Source: JAJCYK01 sp965212195 (lineage in GTDB: Bacteria; Bacteroidota; Bacteroidia; Cytophagales; Cyclobacteriaceae). From it: a stretch of DNA of 64,000 nucleotides. This document shows positions 8,745 to 16,608 of this stretch, one piece after another. The notes below the pieces were generated by a model. That model was not told where the DNA came from. It saw nothing but the letters and a program-made list of their open reading frames with translations, and ran no database searches. The first letter of the stretch is position 1. Each line of letters opens with the position of its first letter. The translations under genes were made by a program, and so were the position numbers. The DNA lies in NCBI GenBank assembly GCA_965212195.1, contig CBDBUW010000010.1:434001-498000 (forward strand), given 5' to 3'.

Positions 8745-10608
8745 GACTTGTTACGTTTTTAGTGTGATCCAGTGTTGCAAGGTCTTGGTTCTTTAATGGC
8801 AGTAACACCTTAAATGTACAACCCTTGCCTTCTTCGTTTACAACTTCAATTTTACCATGCAAGGCCTCTACCTGGGATTTAACCAAATACAGACCAATGC
8901 CTTTACCCATCGTTTCTACATTCATACGCTTATAGGGTTGGAATATCTTATGCAATTCCGGAGCTGGTAAGGGAATCCCTATGCCATTATCCGCGATAGT
9001 AAGCACGAAATAGTCCTGCTCTACAGCCGATTTTACATGAATAAATAAGGCCCGGCTCCGCGAACGATACTTCACCGCATTATCCAATAGGTGCAACACA
9101 ATGCTTTCCAGATAACTACGCACGGTATTAATAACCTGGATCTCTGAGAAATTCGTCTTCAATACTCCCTTTAGCCCATTTTCGCCAAACAGGCTGTGCT
9201 TAACAGTATCCACAAGTTCAGGGACATTGACCACCTCCTGCGGCAAGTGCAGATTGTCTTTAACCACCAATATCTTGTTTAGGTCTTTAATCACAGCATC
9301 CAGGTACTTAACGGATTTGTCCATATGGGTAAAGATCTCCAGATTGGAGGCATCCCGGGGGTCCTCTTTTGTAAAAAGTTCGTATAGTCCCAATATCTGA
9401 GCCACCGGGGCTCTGAGATTGTGGGAAATAACATGAGCGAACTGATCGAGATCCTGGTTGCGGTCCCGCAGCCTTTTTAAAGTACTGCGCAATTCCTTAG
9501 TGCGATGTTCCACCAATTTCTCCAGATTCTCATTCAAGTCCTTTATCTCGTTGTTTTGTTTCCTGAGCCGGGCATTGGTTTTTTTCTTATACCAGTAATT
9601 CCACAAAAGCAAGAAGGTTATCATTAACAATCCAACTAGCCCAATACTGATCATCTGCACCAGCATTCGCTGATTCTTAGACTCTGTATGGGCTTCGCTT
9701 ATGCGGGACTCTTTAAGTTGGTTTTCGCTTTTTAATAGCTCAATAGCCAGTTCCTGCTTACTGGCACTGTCCAGCAGCGCTCTTACCAACTCTTGGGTTT
9801 CCGTATTTAGGTATTTTAAGCGGTCCTCTGCGTCGGATAAAGCCTTGATTTTAGCCAATAACTCCAGTTCACTGTCTTTTTTAGCCAATGCGTTTTGCAA
9901 AGACCTTCTTTTTTCCAGCTCAATCTGCTTGACCAGCTTTATTTCTTTGTCGCGCTGCACCATCTCATGAAAAGTGCGGTAGAGATTAAAATAGTGCAAC
10001 GTCTGTTCATTATCACCCAGTTTCTGGTAAGTTTCGGATAGCATGATATAGCATCCCTTCATTACCTGAGGGTCGTTCATTTCAGTGGCCAACTCTAATG
10101 CCTCATCCAGATGCTCCACTGCTATTTGATGGTCACCCAGACTATTAAAGGCCACAGAGAGGTTGATCAGGGTAGAAATTACGCCTGCCTTATCACCGGT
10201 CTGACGACGATAGGCCAGGGATTTCTCGAAATTGATAACAGACATGGAATGGTCGCCGCTATCGGCGAAGATTAGACCCAGATTACTTTGAATCTTGGAC
10301 ATTCCAGCCAGGTTTTTCACCTCCCAGTTTAGCTTTAAAGATTCATTGAAAAACTTTACCGCATTGCGGTATTCCTTGCGCTCCCAGGCTTCCATGGCCG
10401 CTTCGTTTAAAAAACGGCTGGCCTCCTTGAGATCCCCCTGGTTCTTGTGGATCTCGGTTTTGGATAATTGCTCCTGATAAGCCCCGGAAGACTGTCCCAA
10501 TACCGGAACTACAGTAACCAGAATGAGAAGCAATATCACCAGGCAAAACCTTAGTGATGAGGGGTAAGATGCATTATTTGTGATTTCTAGCTGTTTGGTC
10601 TGTTTCAA
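8737..10608 (-). CDS. TPR-containing membrane sensor histidine kinase
   Basis: Layout of the 623 residues: signal or first membrane segment (about 20-40), a periplasmic array of TPR repeats (about 50-230), a coiled coil, a transmembrane helix (about 318-338, ISIGLVGLLMITFLLLWNYW), a second coiled coil, the HisKA H-box SHNLRAPVAQ with the phospho-acceptor near His396, and an HATPase_c domain with LLDNAVKYRS, ADNGIGI and GKGIGLYLVK. There is no receiver domain and no response regulator nearby, so the partner is encoded elsewhere. The start is TTG; no in-frame ATG or GTG lies between it and the upstream stop. It overlaps the downstream Ig-like gene by 8 bp. Confidence 0.92.
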   Translation of the reverse strand: MKQTKQLEITNNASYPSSLRFCLVILLLILVTVVPVLGQSSGAYQEQLSKTEIHKNQGDLKEASRFLNEAAMEAWERKEYRNAVKFFNESLKLNWEVKNLAGMSKIQSNLGLIFADSGDHSMSVINFEKSLAYRRQTGDKAGVISTLINLSVAFNSLGDHQIAVEHLDEALELATEMNDPQVMKGCYIMLSETYQKLGDNEQTLHYFNLYRTFHEMVQRDKEIKLVKQIELEKRRSLQNALAKKDSELELLAKIKALSDAEDRLKYLNTETQELVRALLDSASKQELAIELLKSENQLKESRISEAHTESKNQRMLVQMISIGLVGLLMITFLLLWNYWYKKKTNARLRKQNNEIKDLNENLEKLVEHRTKELRSTLKRLRDRNQDLDQFAHVISHNLRAPVAQILGLYELFTKEDPRDASNLEIFTHMDKSVKYLDAVIKDLNKILVVKDNLHLPQEVVNVPELVDTVKHSLFGENGLKGVLKTNFSEIQVINTVRSYLESIVLHLLDNAVKYRSRSRALFIHVKSAVEQDYFVLTIADNGIGIPLPAPELHKIFQPYKRMNVETMGKGIGLYLVKSQVEALHGKIEVVNEEGKGCTFKVLLPLKNQDLATLDHTKNVTSHE

Positions 10609-10675
10609 TTTATCTTGTTGATTATTAGTGGTATATGATAGCTTGATTCAAGGCGGAAACTAATATAACATATGT

Positions 10676-10885
10676 ATGCATAACATTTTTCTCTTTTCGA
10701 TGAACGGATTGGAATTTTCGATAAATAAAAGAATGGCTTTGACTCCGATGTCAAGTCAAGCAAGGTGGAACGGAGTTGATTTTGGTGGTAATGAATGGGC
10801 TTTAGATCTTGACAAACTAAAACCGATAATCGAGAAATACAGCGTTGTTTTCTGCGATTTTAGCAGCGGAATTAGCAGCGCTTAG
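10676..10885 (+). CDS. Small ORF or gene fragment, unknown
   Basis: Sixty-nine codons from an ATG, with a protein-like second half (WNGVDFGGNEWALDLDKLKP, then IIEKYSVVFCDF). It lies alone in a 361-bp gap between the kinase and the sugar dehydrogenase. No domain, signal peptide or operon partner supports it. It could be a small gene or the degraded end of a longer one. The rest of the gap (10886-10969) holds nothing I can support. Confidence 0.25.
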   Translation: MHNIFLFSMNGLEFSINKRMALTPMSSQARWNGVDFGGNEWALDLDKLKPIIEKYSVVFCDFSSGISSA

Positions 10886-10969
10886 TAAACGCATGCTAAG
10901 CTAATACAAACCTCCAAGGAATGAATTTTTAGCCCTGTAGTTTCCTAGGCCATGGCGGAAGACAATTAA

Positions 10970-12088
10970 TTATTTTAGCACCAGCCGATAGATACCTTTA
11001 CCCTCTACGCCCACATACAAGTATCCATCTGGCCCCTGCTCTACGTTCCGGACCCTTCCAATACCTTTGGCGATACGTTCTTGATCAGTGATCTGGTCTC
11101 CTTGCACAGTGGCATGGACCAGGTACGAGAATTTGAGCGAGCCCACAATCAGATCCCCTTCCCATCCTGGATATTTATCGCCCTGAACAAAGGTCATTCC
11201 ACAGGGCGCTATGGATGGTACCCAATAGACTACCGGCTGCTCCATACCGGGCCGTTCCGTACCTTCGGCAAATGAAGTTCCACTATAATTGACCCCATAG
11301 CTGATAATGGGCCAGCCATAATTTTTACCCGCTTCAATCAAATTCACTTCATCCCCACCCTTTGGGCCGTGTTCATGAGACCAGATCTTGCCGGACTTAG
11401 GGTCCATAGCCAGCCCCTGCGGATTGCGATGACCGTAAGAGAATATGGCTTTCTTGGCCCGGCTCTGGTTCACGAAAGGATTATCCGATGGTATGCTGCC
11501 ATCATCCATTATGCGATATATCTTACCGCCATCTCGGGTAATGTCTTGAGGATTTACATCTCGGTTTCCCCGGTCTCCCACAGAAAAATAGAGAAAGCCT
11601 TGTTTGTCAAACTCCAAACGGCTGCCAAAATGCTGGCCTTTAGTAGTATTCGGGCTGGCTTTGTACAACACTTTTTTATGGTCCAGACGGTTGTTATCGT
11701 AGGTAAAGCGTGCCACAGTGGTATTACCGCCATTCCCGTCACCGTCAGAGCTGGAATAACACAGGTACAGCCATCTGTTTTGGGAAAAGTCGGGGTGTAT
11801 CTCAATGTCCATTAAGCCACCTTGTCCATGATCGTAAACTGCGGGTACCCCCTGTACAGGTGATTCCAACAGCTCACTATTACGAATGATCCTTATTTCA
11901 CCCTTTTTTTCGGTTACCAGCATATCTCCATTGGGCAAGAAGGTCATGCCCCAAGGGTTATCCAGACCATCTACTACTAGTTCATAGGTAATGTTCTTAT
12001 TGTTACTCCGTATGTCACTGGGCTGCGAATTACAACTGAATACTACTGCCAGGCTGCTAATAATTATTAAGGAAGTTCTTACTTTCAT
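10970..12088 (-). CDS. PQQ-dependent soluble aldose sugar dehydrogenase (GSDH family), lipoprotein
   Basis: A six-bladed propeller of the glucose/sorbosone dehydrogenase family: DNPWGMTFLPNGDMLVTEK, QGGLMDIEIHPDF, HFGSRLEFDKQGFLYFSVGD, YGHRNPQGLAMDP, HEHGPKGGDEVN and YLYVGVEGKGIYRL are all hallmark segments. The N-terminus has a hydrophobic stretch and a lipobox-like VFSC, so it should be anchored in the periplasm. Family members oxidise aldoses to lactones using PQQ and calcium; no PQQ biosynthesis gene is present here, so the cofactor may be scavenged. It follows the SDR and lactonase genes by 21 bp on the same strand, which suits a lactone-forming step upstream of the lactonase. The native sugar is unknown. 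Confidence 0.9.
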   Translation of the reverse strand: MKVRTSLIIISSLAVVFSCNSQPSDIRSNNKNITYELVVDGLDNPWGMTFLPNGDMLVTEKKGEIRIIRNSELLESPVQGVPAVYDHGQGGLMDIEIHPDFSQNRWLYLCYSSSDGDGNGGNTTVARFTYDNNRLDHKKVLYKASPNTTKGQHFGSRLEFDKQGFLYFSVGDRGNRDVNPQDITRDGGKIYRIMDDGSIPSDNPFVNQSRAKKAIFSYGHRNPQGLAMDPKSGKIWSHEHGPKGGDEVNLIEAGKNYGWPIISYGVNYSGTSFAEGTERPGMEQPVVYWVPSIAPCGMTFVQGDKYPGWEGDLIVGSLKFSYLVHATVQGDQITDQERIAKGIGRVRNVEQGPDGYLYVGVEGKGIYRLVLK

Positions 12089-12109
12089 ATCTTAAGATTA
12101 TCTAAAAGT

Positions 12110-12895
12110 TTACTCAATGCCCCGATCCAGATGCACATAACCTCCATCAATGCTCCACAACTGACCGGTGGTATGAGCCGAGCGATCGGAAAGCAAGAAG
12201 ACCACTGCAGCCGCAATTTCCTTGCTGGTAGTCATACGATGTTCCAAAGGAATTTTACGGCAGATCTCCTGCTCTTTTAACTGAGGGTCCTCAAAATTGT
12301 TGTTTAACCATGAACGATACAAGGGGGTCATTACTTCTGCCGGCAGCACAGCGTTGACCCGAATAGCATAGGGTAATAGTTCTACCGCCCATTCCCTAGT
12401 CAGCGCCAACTGCGCTCCTTTAGAAGCGGCGTATCCGGAGGTCCCTCCTTGACCGGTTAGGGCCACTTTGGAGGCAATATTCACGATAGAGCCCTTGCTC
12501 TCTTTTAGCCAGGGCAGTGCGAAATGCACCAGATCAAAATAGTGAAACAAGTTCTTACCCACTGATTCCCTGAATGCCTGAGGGCCTTGTTCTATGCTCT
12601 GACTATCGTTTATTCCGGCATTATTCACTATGCCGTCGATGCGATTAAACCGCTTTGCCGTTTCCTCTACCACAATGCGGCAAAAGTCGGTGTCCCTGAG
12701 ATCGCCCGGTAACAAATGAACCGTTTCATTTTCGCTGTTCAATTCCTTGAGCAGATCCTGGGTGTTTTTATCCTGAGAACGTGTGCCGATCACTACCCTA
12801 GCGCCTTCTTGCACTAATTCACGAGTAATGCCTTCACCGATACCCTTGCTTCCACCGCTGACTATAAATACTTTGTCTTTTAGATTCAGATCCAT
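12110..12895 (-). CDS. SDR-family NAD(P)-dependent oxidoreductase
   Basis: A classical short-chain dehydrogenase of 261 residues: nucleotide-binding GGSKGIGEG near residue 14, NNAG near 90, the catalytic Ser-Tyr-Lys set in GGTSGYAASKGA (about 152-160) and the C-terminal IDGGY. It sits 9 bp downstream of an L-fuconolactonase-like gene. Such pairs act in oxidative fucose or rhamnose catabolism, where the SDR is a sugar or 2-keto-3-deoxy-fuconate dehydrogenase. Dehydratase and aldolase genes of that pathway are not in the window, so the substrate is inferred from neighbourhood only. Confidence 0.88.
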   Translation of the reverse strand: MDLNLKDKVFIVSGGSKGIGEGITRELVQEGARVVIGTRSQDKNTQDLLKELNSENETVHLLPGDLRDTDFCRIVVEETAKRFNRIDGIVNNAGINDSQSIEQGPQAFRESVGKNLFHYFDLVHFALPWLKESKGSIVNIASKVALTGQGGTSGYAASKGAQLALTREWAVELLPYAIRVNAVLPAEVMTPLYRSWLNNNFEDPQLKEQEICRKIPLEHRMTTSKEIAAAVVFLLSDRSAHTTGQLWSIDGGYVHLDRGIE

Positions 12896-12904
12896 ATTGT
12901 TGGC

Positions 12905-13744
12905 TTACATTATAAGGTTGTAAAATTCCATGGCATTGTCGCACCATAGTTTGTTCTTATCCCCTTCAGGAAAGCCCTTGGTAAATTGCTCAACCACCCC
13001 TAATACCTCACTATATTCGGCGGCTAAGAGGCAAACCGGCCAATCCGATCCGAACATACACCGGTCGGTGCCAAAGGCCTCAAAGACCACTTCCAAGTAG
13101 GGTAGCAAATCCTCATACTTCCAATCACTCCAACCGGCTTCTGTTACCATCCCGGATATTTTGCACCAGGTATTTTCAATATTTGCTATCTCGCGGATTT
13201 GATTTTTCCAGGTATCAATATTCTGTTGACTGATGTCCGGCTTGGCAATATGGTCGATTACGAATTGTTGTCTGGGAAATTTTTTAACCAACTCCACGGC
13301 ATTCTCCAATTGATGGTGGTAGATCAGAAGATCGTAGGTGAATCCGTACTTTTCAAGGCTGGCAATACCTTTTAGAAATTCCTTACTAAGCATAAACTGG
13401 GGATTTGGTTCATCCTGTAGCACATGCCTAAAGCCCCGCAGTTTAGGAAACTGTTGAAAATACGCCAAGCGCTGTTCCAATTCATGGGAACACAGATCCA
13501 CCCAACCCACTACACCCCGGATAAAGTCGTTATTATGGGCCAAATGCAATAAGAAAGTGGTTTCTTGTTCGTGCTGTCGGGCTTGTACCGCTACACAACC
13601 TGCAATCTGATTCTCATCCAGTATCGGCGCTAACTTTTCCGGTAAATAATCCTGCCTTAGTAAGTTCATTTTATCATTGATCCAGGAGTATTCCAGGGAA
13701 TCATACTCCCAAAAATGCTGATGGGCGTCCATGCGATTTATCAC
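12905..13744 (-). CDS. Amidohydrolase-family lactonase (L-fuconolactonase / L-rhamnonolactonase-like)
   Basis: A 279-residue protein of the COG3618 amidohydrolases. It has the N-terminal MDAHQHFWEY (metal-binding HxH), a mid-protein FVIDHIAKP and the late FGSDWPV with the catalytic Asp, all typical of L-fucono-1,5-lactonase and related sugar lactonases, which act in the cytoplasm. It is the first gene of a three-gene minus-strand run with the SDR and the PQQ-type dehydrogenase. An ATG 12 bp downstream (at RMDAHQHFW) is an alternative start. Confidence 0.88.
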   Translation of the reverse strand: MINRMDAHQHFWEYDSLEYSWINDKMNLLRQDYLPEKLAPILDENQIAGCVAVQARQHEQETTFLLHLAHNNDFIRGVVGWVDLCSHELEQRLAYFQQFPKLRGFRHVLQDEPNPQFMLSKEFLKGIASLEKYGFTYDLLIYHHQLENAVELVKKFPRQQFVIDHIAKPDISQQNIDTWKNQIREIANIENTWCKISGMVTEAGWSDWKYEDLLPYLEVVFEAFGTDRCMFGSDWPVCLLAAEYSEVLGVVEQFTKGFPEGDKNKLWCDNAMEFYNLIM

Positions 13745-13971
13745 GTTTACAATTTATCACTTCCTTGTGAATAAAAGCTAATTCCCATATCATATTGTCA
13801 CAACTCCTGCAACTACTAGTAAAATGCCGGTAAGTATGGAAGAAAGGTGCCTGATTAATCGACTTCAAATGATATTTTATTATATTAAAACTCCGGAGAT
13901 GGCGGACGTGGAGTAGACCTTGGGAAATCCCGGTGATCCAAGCTGCAGCGCTGATAAATATCACCTTTCCC

Positions 13972-13985
13972 TTGATCTCAATCAT
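13972..13985. promoter_or_regulatory. FNR-like box in front of usp at 14041
   Basis: TTGATCTCAATCAT fits TTGAT-N4-ATCAA with one mismatch in the last base. It lies 55 bp before the ATG of the universal stress protein. A Bacteroidota-type -7 element, TACTTATG (14008-14015, one mismatch to TAnnTTTG), follows at about the distance expected if the box is centred near -41.5, a class II activator position. On the minus strand the same bases also form the start of a short degenerate SDR-like frame, so part of the match could be coding relic. Confidence 0.6.
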
Positions 13986-14040
13986 AGTATCTATTCTACT
14001 TTACGTATACTTATGTATAAAACAACCTTAAAAGGATTCT

Positions 14041-14856
14041 ATGAAACGAATTATCGTACCCACAGACTTTTCTTCAGGCGCTTGGAATGCTTTTGTATAT
14101 GCCATGGATTTGGCTCAAACCTTAAATGTGAATCATCTATTAGTGCTTAATTCTTACTACGAACCCCATTCAGGAGCTGCCACCATGCTTTCCATTCATG
14201 AGCTAATGAAGAAAGAATCTGAAAAGGAGATGGATATCTGGCGCAGAAAGATTGAGGAAAAAGGGTACGACAGACTACTGAATATTCAATATAAGTGCTT
14301 ACATGCTCATTTGGTAGGAGCCTTGAATTCACAATTGACTGAACCCGGACAATTGATCGTTATGGGTACTGTTGGTGAAACCGGCGCCTTGGAAGAACTG
14401 ATCGGCAGCAACGCCTCTTCGGTAATCTCCAAAGTCAATTGTCCTGTGCTGGTTATACCTCCAGACGGCCGTTTCTCGTTCAGTGGACGGTTGTTGTTAG
14501 CCGGTTATACTGAAAAACTCCCGGAGCATATTGATACCGGTGTTCTGAAAGCTTTTTGTGATTACCATACCAACTCCCAATTGGAGGTAGTACAGGTAGT
14601 GGACCATGAAGAACATTACGACCAAAAAATCTTTGATGGTTTACTGGAAGGGATTCAATATGAAACTCACTCATTGGTTGGGCATGATGTAGCCCAAACT
14701 CTTGATGAATACGTCGCTGCCAGGCCAATTGATATTTTAGTGCTACTAAAGGTAAAGCGCAGTCTATTGGACAATCTCTTCCATAAGAGCGTCGCCAAAA
14801 AACTAGTTCTTCATGCCCATATTCCCATTTTGGTACTGAAAGAATTCGAGACTTAA
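14041..14856 (+). CDS. Universal stress protein, tandem UspA domains
   Basis: A 271-residue protein with two UspA folds. The first starts MKRIIVPTDFSSGAWNAFVY and carries the ATP-binding signature GTVGETGALEELIGS (G-x2-G-x9-G-S). The second domain (about 150-271) has a degraded signature, as is usual in tandem Usps. Cytoplasmic. It stands alone on the plus strand behind an FNR-like box and a plausible -7 element and is one of four Usps in the window. Related tandem Usps support survival under oxygen or energy limitation; the exact role is not known. Confidence 0.93.
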   Translation: MKRIIVPTDFSSGAWNAFVYAMDLAQTLNVNHLLVLNSYYEPHSGAATMLSIHELMKKESEKEMDIWRRKIEEKGYDRLLNIQYKCLHAHLVGALNSQLTEPGQLIVMGTVGETGALEELIGSNASSVISKVNCPVLVIPPDGRFSFSGRLLLAGYTEKLPEHIDTGVLKAFCDYHTNSQLEVVQVVDHEEHYDQKIFDGLLEGIQYETHSLVGHDVAQTLDEYVAARPIDILVLLKVKRSLLDNLFHKSVAKKLVLHAHIPILVLKEFET

Positions 14857-14875
14857 GCCCCAAGATCTTTGGATA

Positions 14876-16540
14876 TCAGTGAGAATCACTTACCTGATTA
14901 ATTTCAATCTGTTGTAGCATCTCTTCGGCATTCCGTCCCACAGTCCCTTGCGGATCCATGTTTATAACTTTTTGATAGAGCGCTTTGGCCTTGTCGATCT
15001 GTCCGGATTTCCAAAGCCCCTCCGCCAGACTGTCCCAAACGTTAGCTGATTCCGGGAACAATTCGGTATTTAATTGGAATATGAACAGCGCCGGTTCAAA
15101 TTGTTGAGCTCCCAGCAATCTGTAGCCAATCTGATTGAACTCACTCTCGAAGGGATAATAGCGGTAACGAGGATCAGCTACCATATTCTTGGCTTCCGGA
15201 AGAATTTCCTGTTGCCTTCCGTCCTGGTATAATGAAGTAAAATGGGCAATTGGATCGTGAATAGGCGATGCCGGATCATAATCCCAAACCGCCTGTAATA
15301 CAGGATCACGATTATCTCGATAATCTGTAAAAGACATGTCCGCTGCCACATCCGGAGCTAGCCAGGGGGCGTTTTCCCACTGGGGTTTGTCTTGCCACCA
15401 GGCGAAAGATAAACGTACCACCATCTTGCTATGAGGAAGTTCCACTTTGCGATTGTCGCCATAGAAATTGATATTCTCCGCGGTAGGCTCGCCCACAAAT
15501 ATGGCCTGCGTATAATTATCGATCTCATTGACCAGGTTTTGACAAGCGGAGTAGGTTCTGCGACCCAGGATCACAAACAGTTTGCCCTGTTGATTGATTT
15601 TGTCACAAGCCAGGATGCCCGTGATGATGGGCTTATTGAGATAGTTGTTGCCTCCACCGTTTAAACGATAGTCCAGAATCAAGCGCTCCACTTCATTGTT
15701 CTCAATGAAGTCAAAGACCTTTCCGTAAAAGGCTTCAATACTTTCATTTTCGTCGTTCCGTATGCGGCTGTGCCGCACATATACCGCTTTCTGCTGGGGC
15801 AGGTACTCATAGTAATAAACACGGTCCAAATGCTTTAGCCATAATGGGGTTTCATTGGTATCTCGCGCTTCTATCCAAGGGTCCTTCTCCAACAACATAC
15901 TGTAGGTTAAAGGACTTTCTTCTAAATCCAGATGTTCGAATGTCTGATCGAAGGTTTTCCCATCCCTCTCCAGCGTCAGGGTCACAGTAGTTTTCAAAGA
16001 TGGGGTGACTTCTTGGGCATGTAGCACCTCCGGTGAACCTAAGTACCCATATCCATGTGCTTTAAAAAACTGGTCATTTTCAGCCGGCACTACCGGTCTT
16101 ATAGCCTTCAACACCTCATCCACGGATTTACCCTCTACTTTTAACACTTTGGCAGCCAATGCATCAGAGTATTTTTTATGCACACCCTGAACATAAATTC
16201 CATCACTGAAATGATACAGGTTAAAAGGCATTTGATGGAATCCGTGATCTTTGGCCCCCAGCCATAGTGAAGTATGTCCGTATTGGAAAGAGGATACAAT
16301 CTTAGCAAAGCCCACCTTAATCTGATGGTCCTGCAAATTCGGAATTGCCCAATGCAGTTCTTCAATCTGCCGATCAAATTCTTTAGAGGTGGTCTTTTTA
16401 AAAAGGAAGGGGTACTCCTGGTGAACAGTATGCTGTAAGAACTTAAGATCTTGTTGCCATTGCTCCGGGGACAGCTCAGTTTGAGCCCTAGCACTCAGAC
16501 ATAGAACCAATAAGAGGGTAGTAATAGTAGATAGGCGCAT
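14876..16540 (-). CDS. S41-family peptidase-like protein with C-terminal TPR
   Basis: A signal peptide (MRLSTITTLLLVLCLSARAQ) is followed by an S41-type N-terminal region, a peptidase core with LILDYRLNGGG, FVILGRRTYSACQNL (candidate nucleophile Ser) and FVGEPTAENINFYG, then a tail with TPR-like helices (SANVWDSLAEGLWKSGQIDK). This is the domain order of many secreted Bacteroidota S41 proteins of unknown substrate. No PDZ domain is obvious. It is convergent with the usp gene and separated from it by 19 bp. The catalytic Lys cannot be assigned confidently by eye. Confidence 0.82.
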   Translation of the reverse strand: MRLSTITTLLLVLCLSARAQTELSPEQWQQDLKFLQHTVHQEYPFLFKKTTSKEFDRQIEELHWAIPNLQDHQIKVGFAKIVSSFQYGHTSLWLGAKDHGFHQMPFNLYHFSDGIYVQGVHKKYSDALAAKVLKVEGKSVDEVLKAIRPVVPAENDQFFKAHGYGYLGSPEVLHAQEVTPSLKTTVTLTLERDGKTFDQTFEHLDLEESPLTYSMLLEKDPWIEARDTNETPLWLKHLDRVYYYEYLPQQKAVYVRHSRIRNDENESIEAFYGKVFDFIENNEVERLILDYRLNGGGNNYLNKPIITGILACDKINQQGKLFVILGRRTYSACQNLVNEIDNYTQAIFVGEPTAENINFYGDNRKVELPHSKMVVRLSFAWWQDKPQWENAPWLAPDVAADMSFTDYRDNRDPVLQAVWDYDPASPIHDPIAHFTSLYQDGRQQEILPEAKNMVADPRYRYYPFESEFNQIGYRLLGAQQFEPALFIFQLNTELFPESANVWDSLAEGLWKSGQIDKAKALYQKVINMDPQGTVGRNAEEMLQQIEINQVSDSH

Positions 16541-16608
16541 AATATGGTCTTTCTTATAATAGACATGGACTGCCTGGAAAATGTTGCACCATATCCTAGA
16601 TTAATTCA

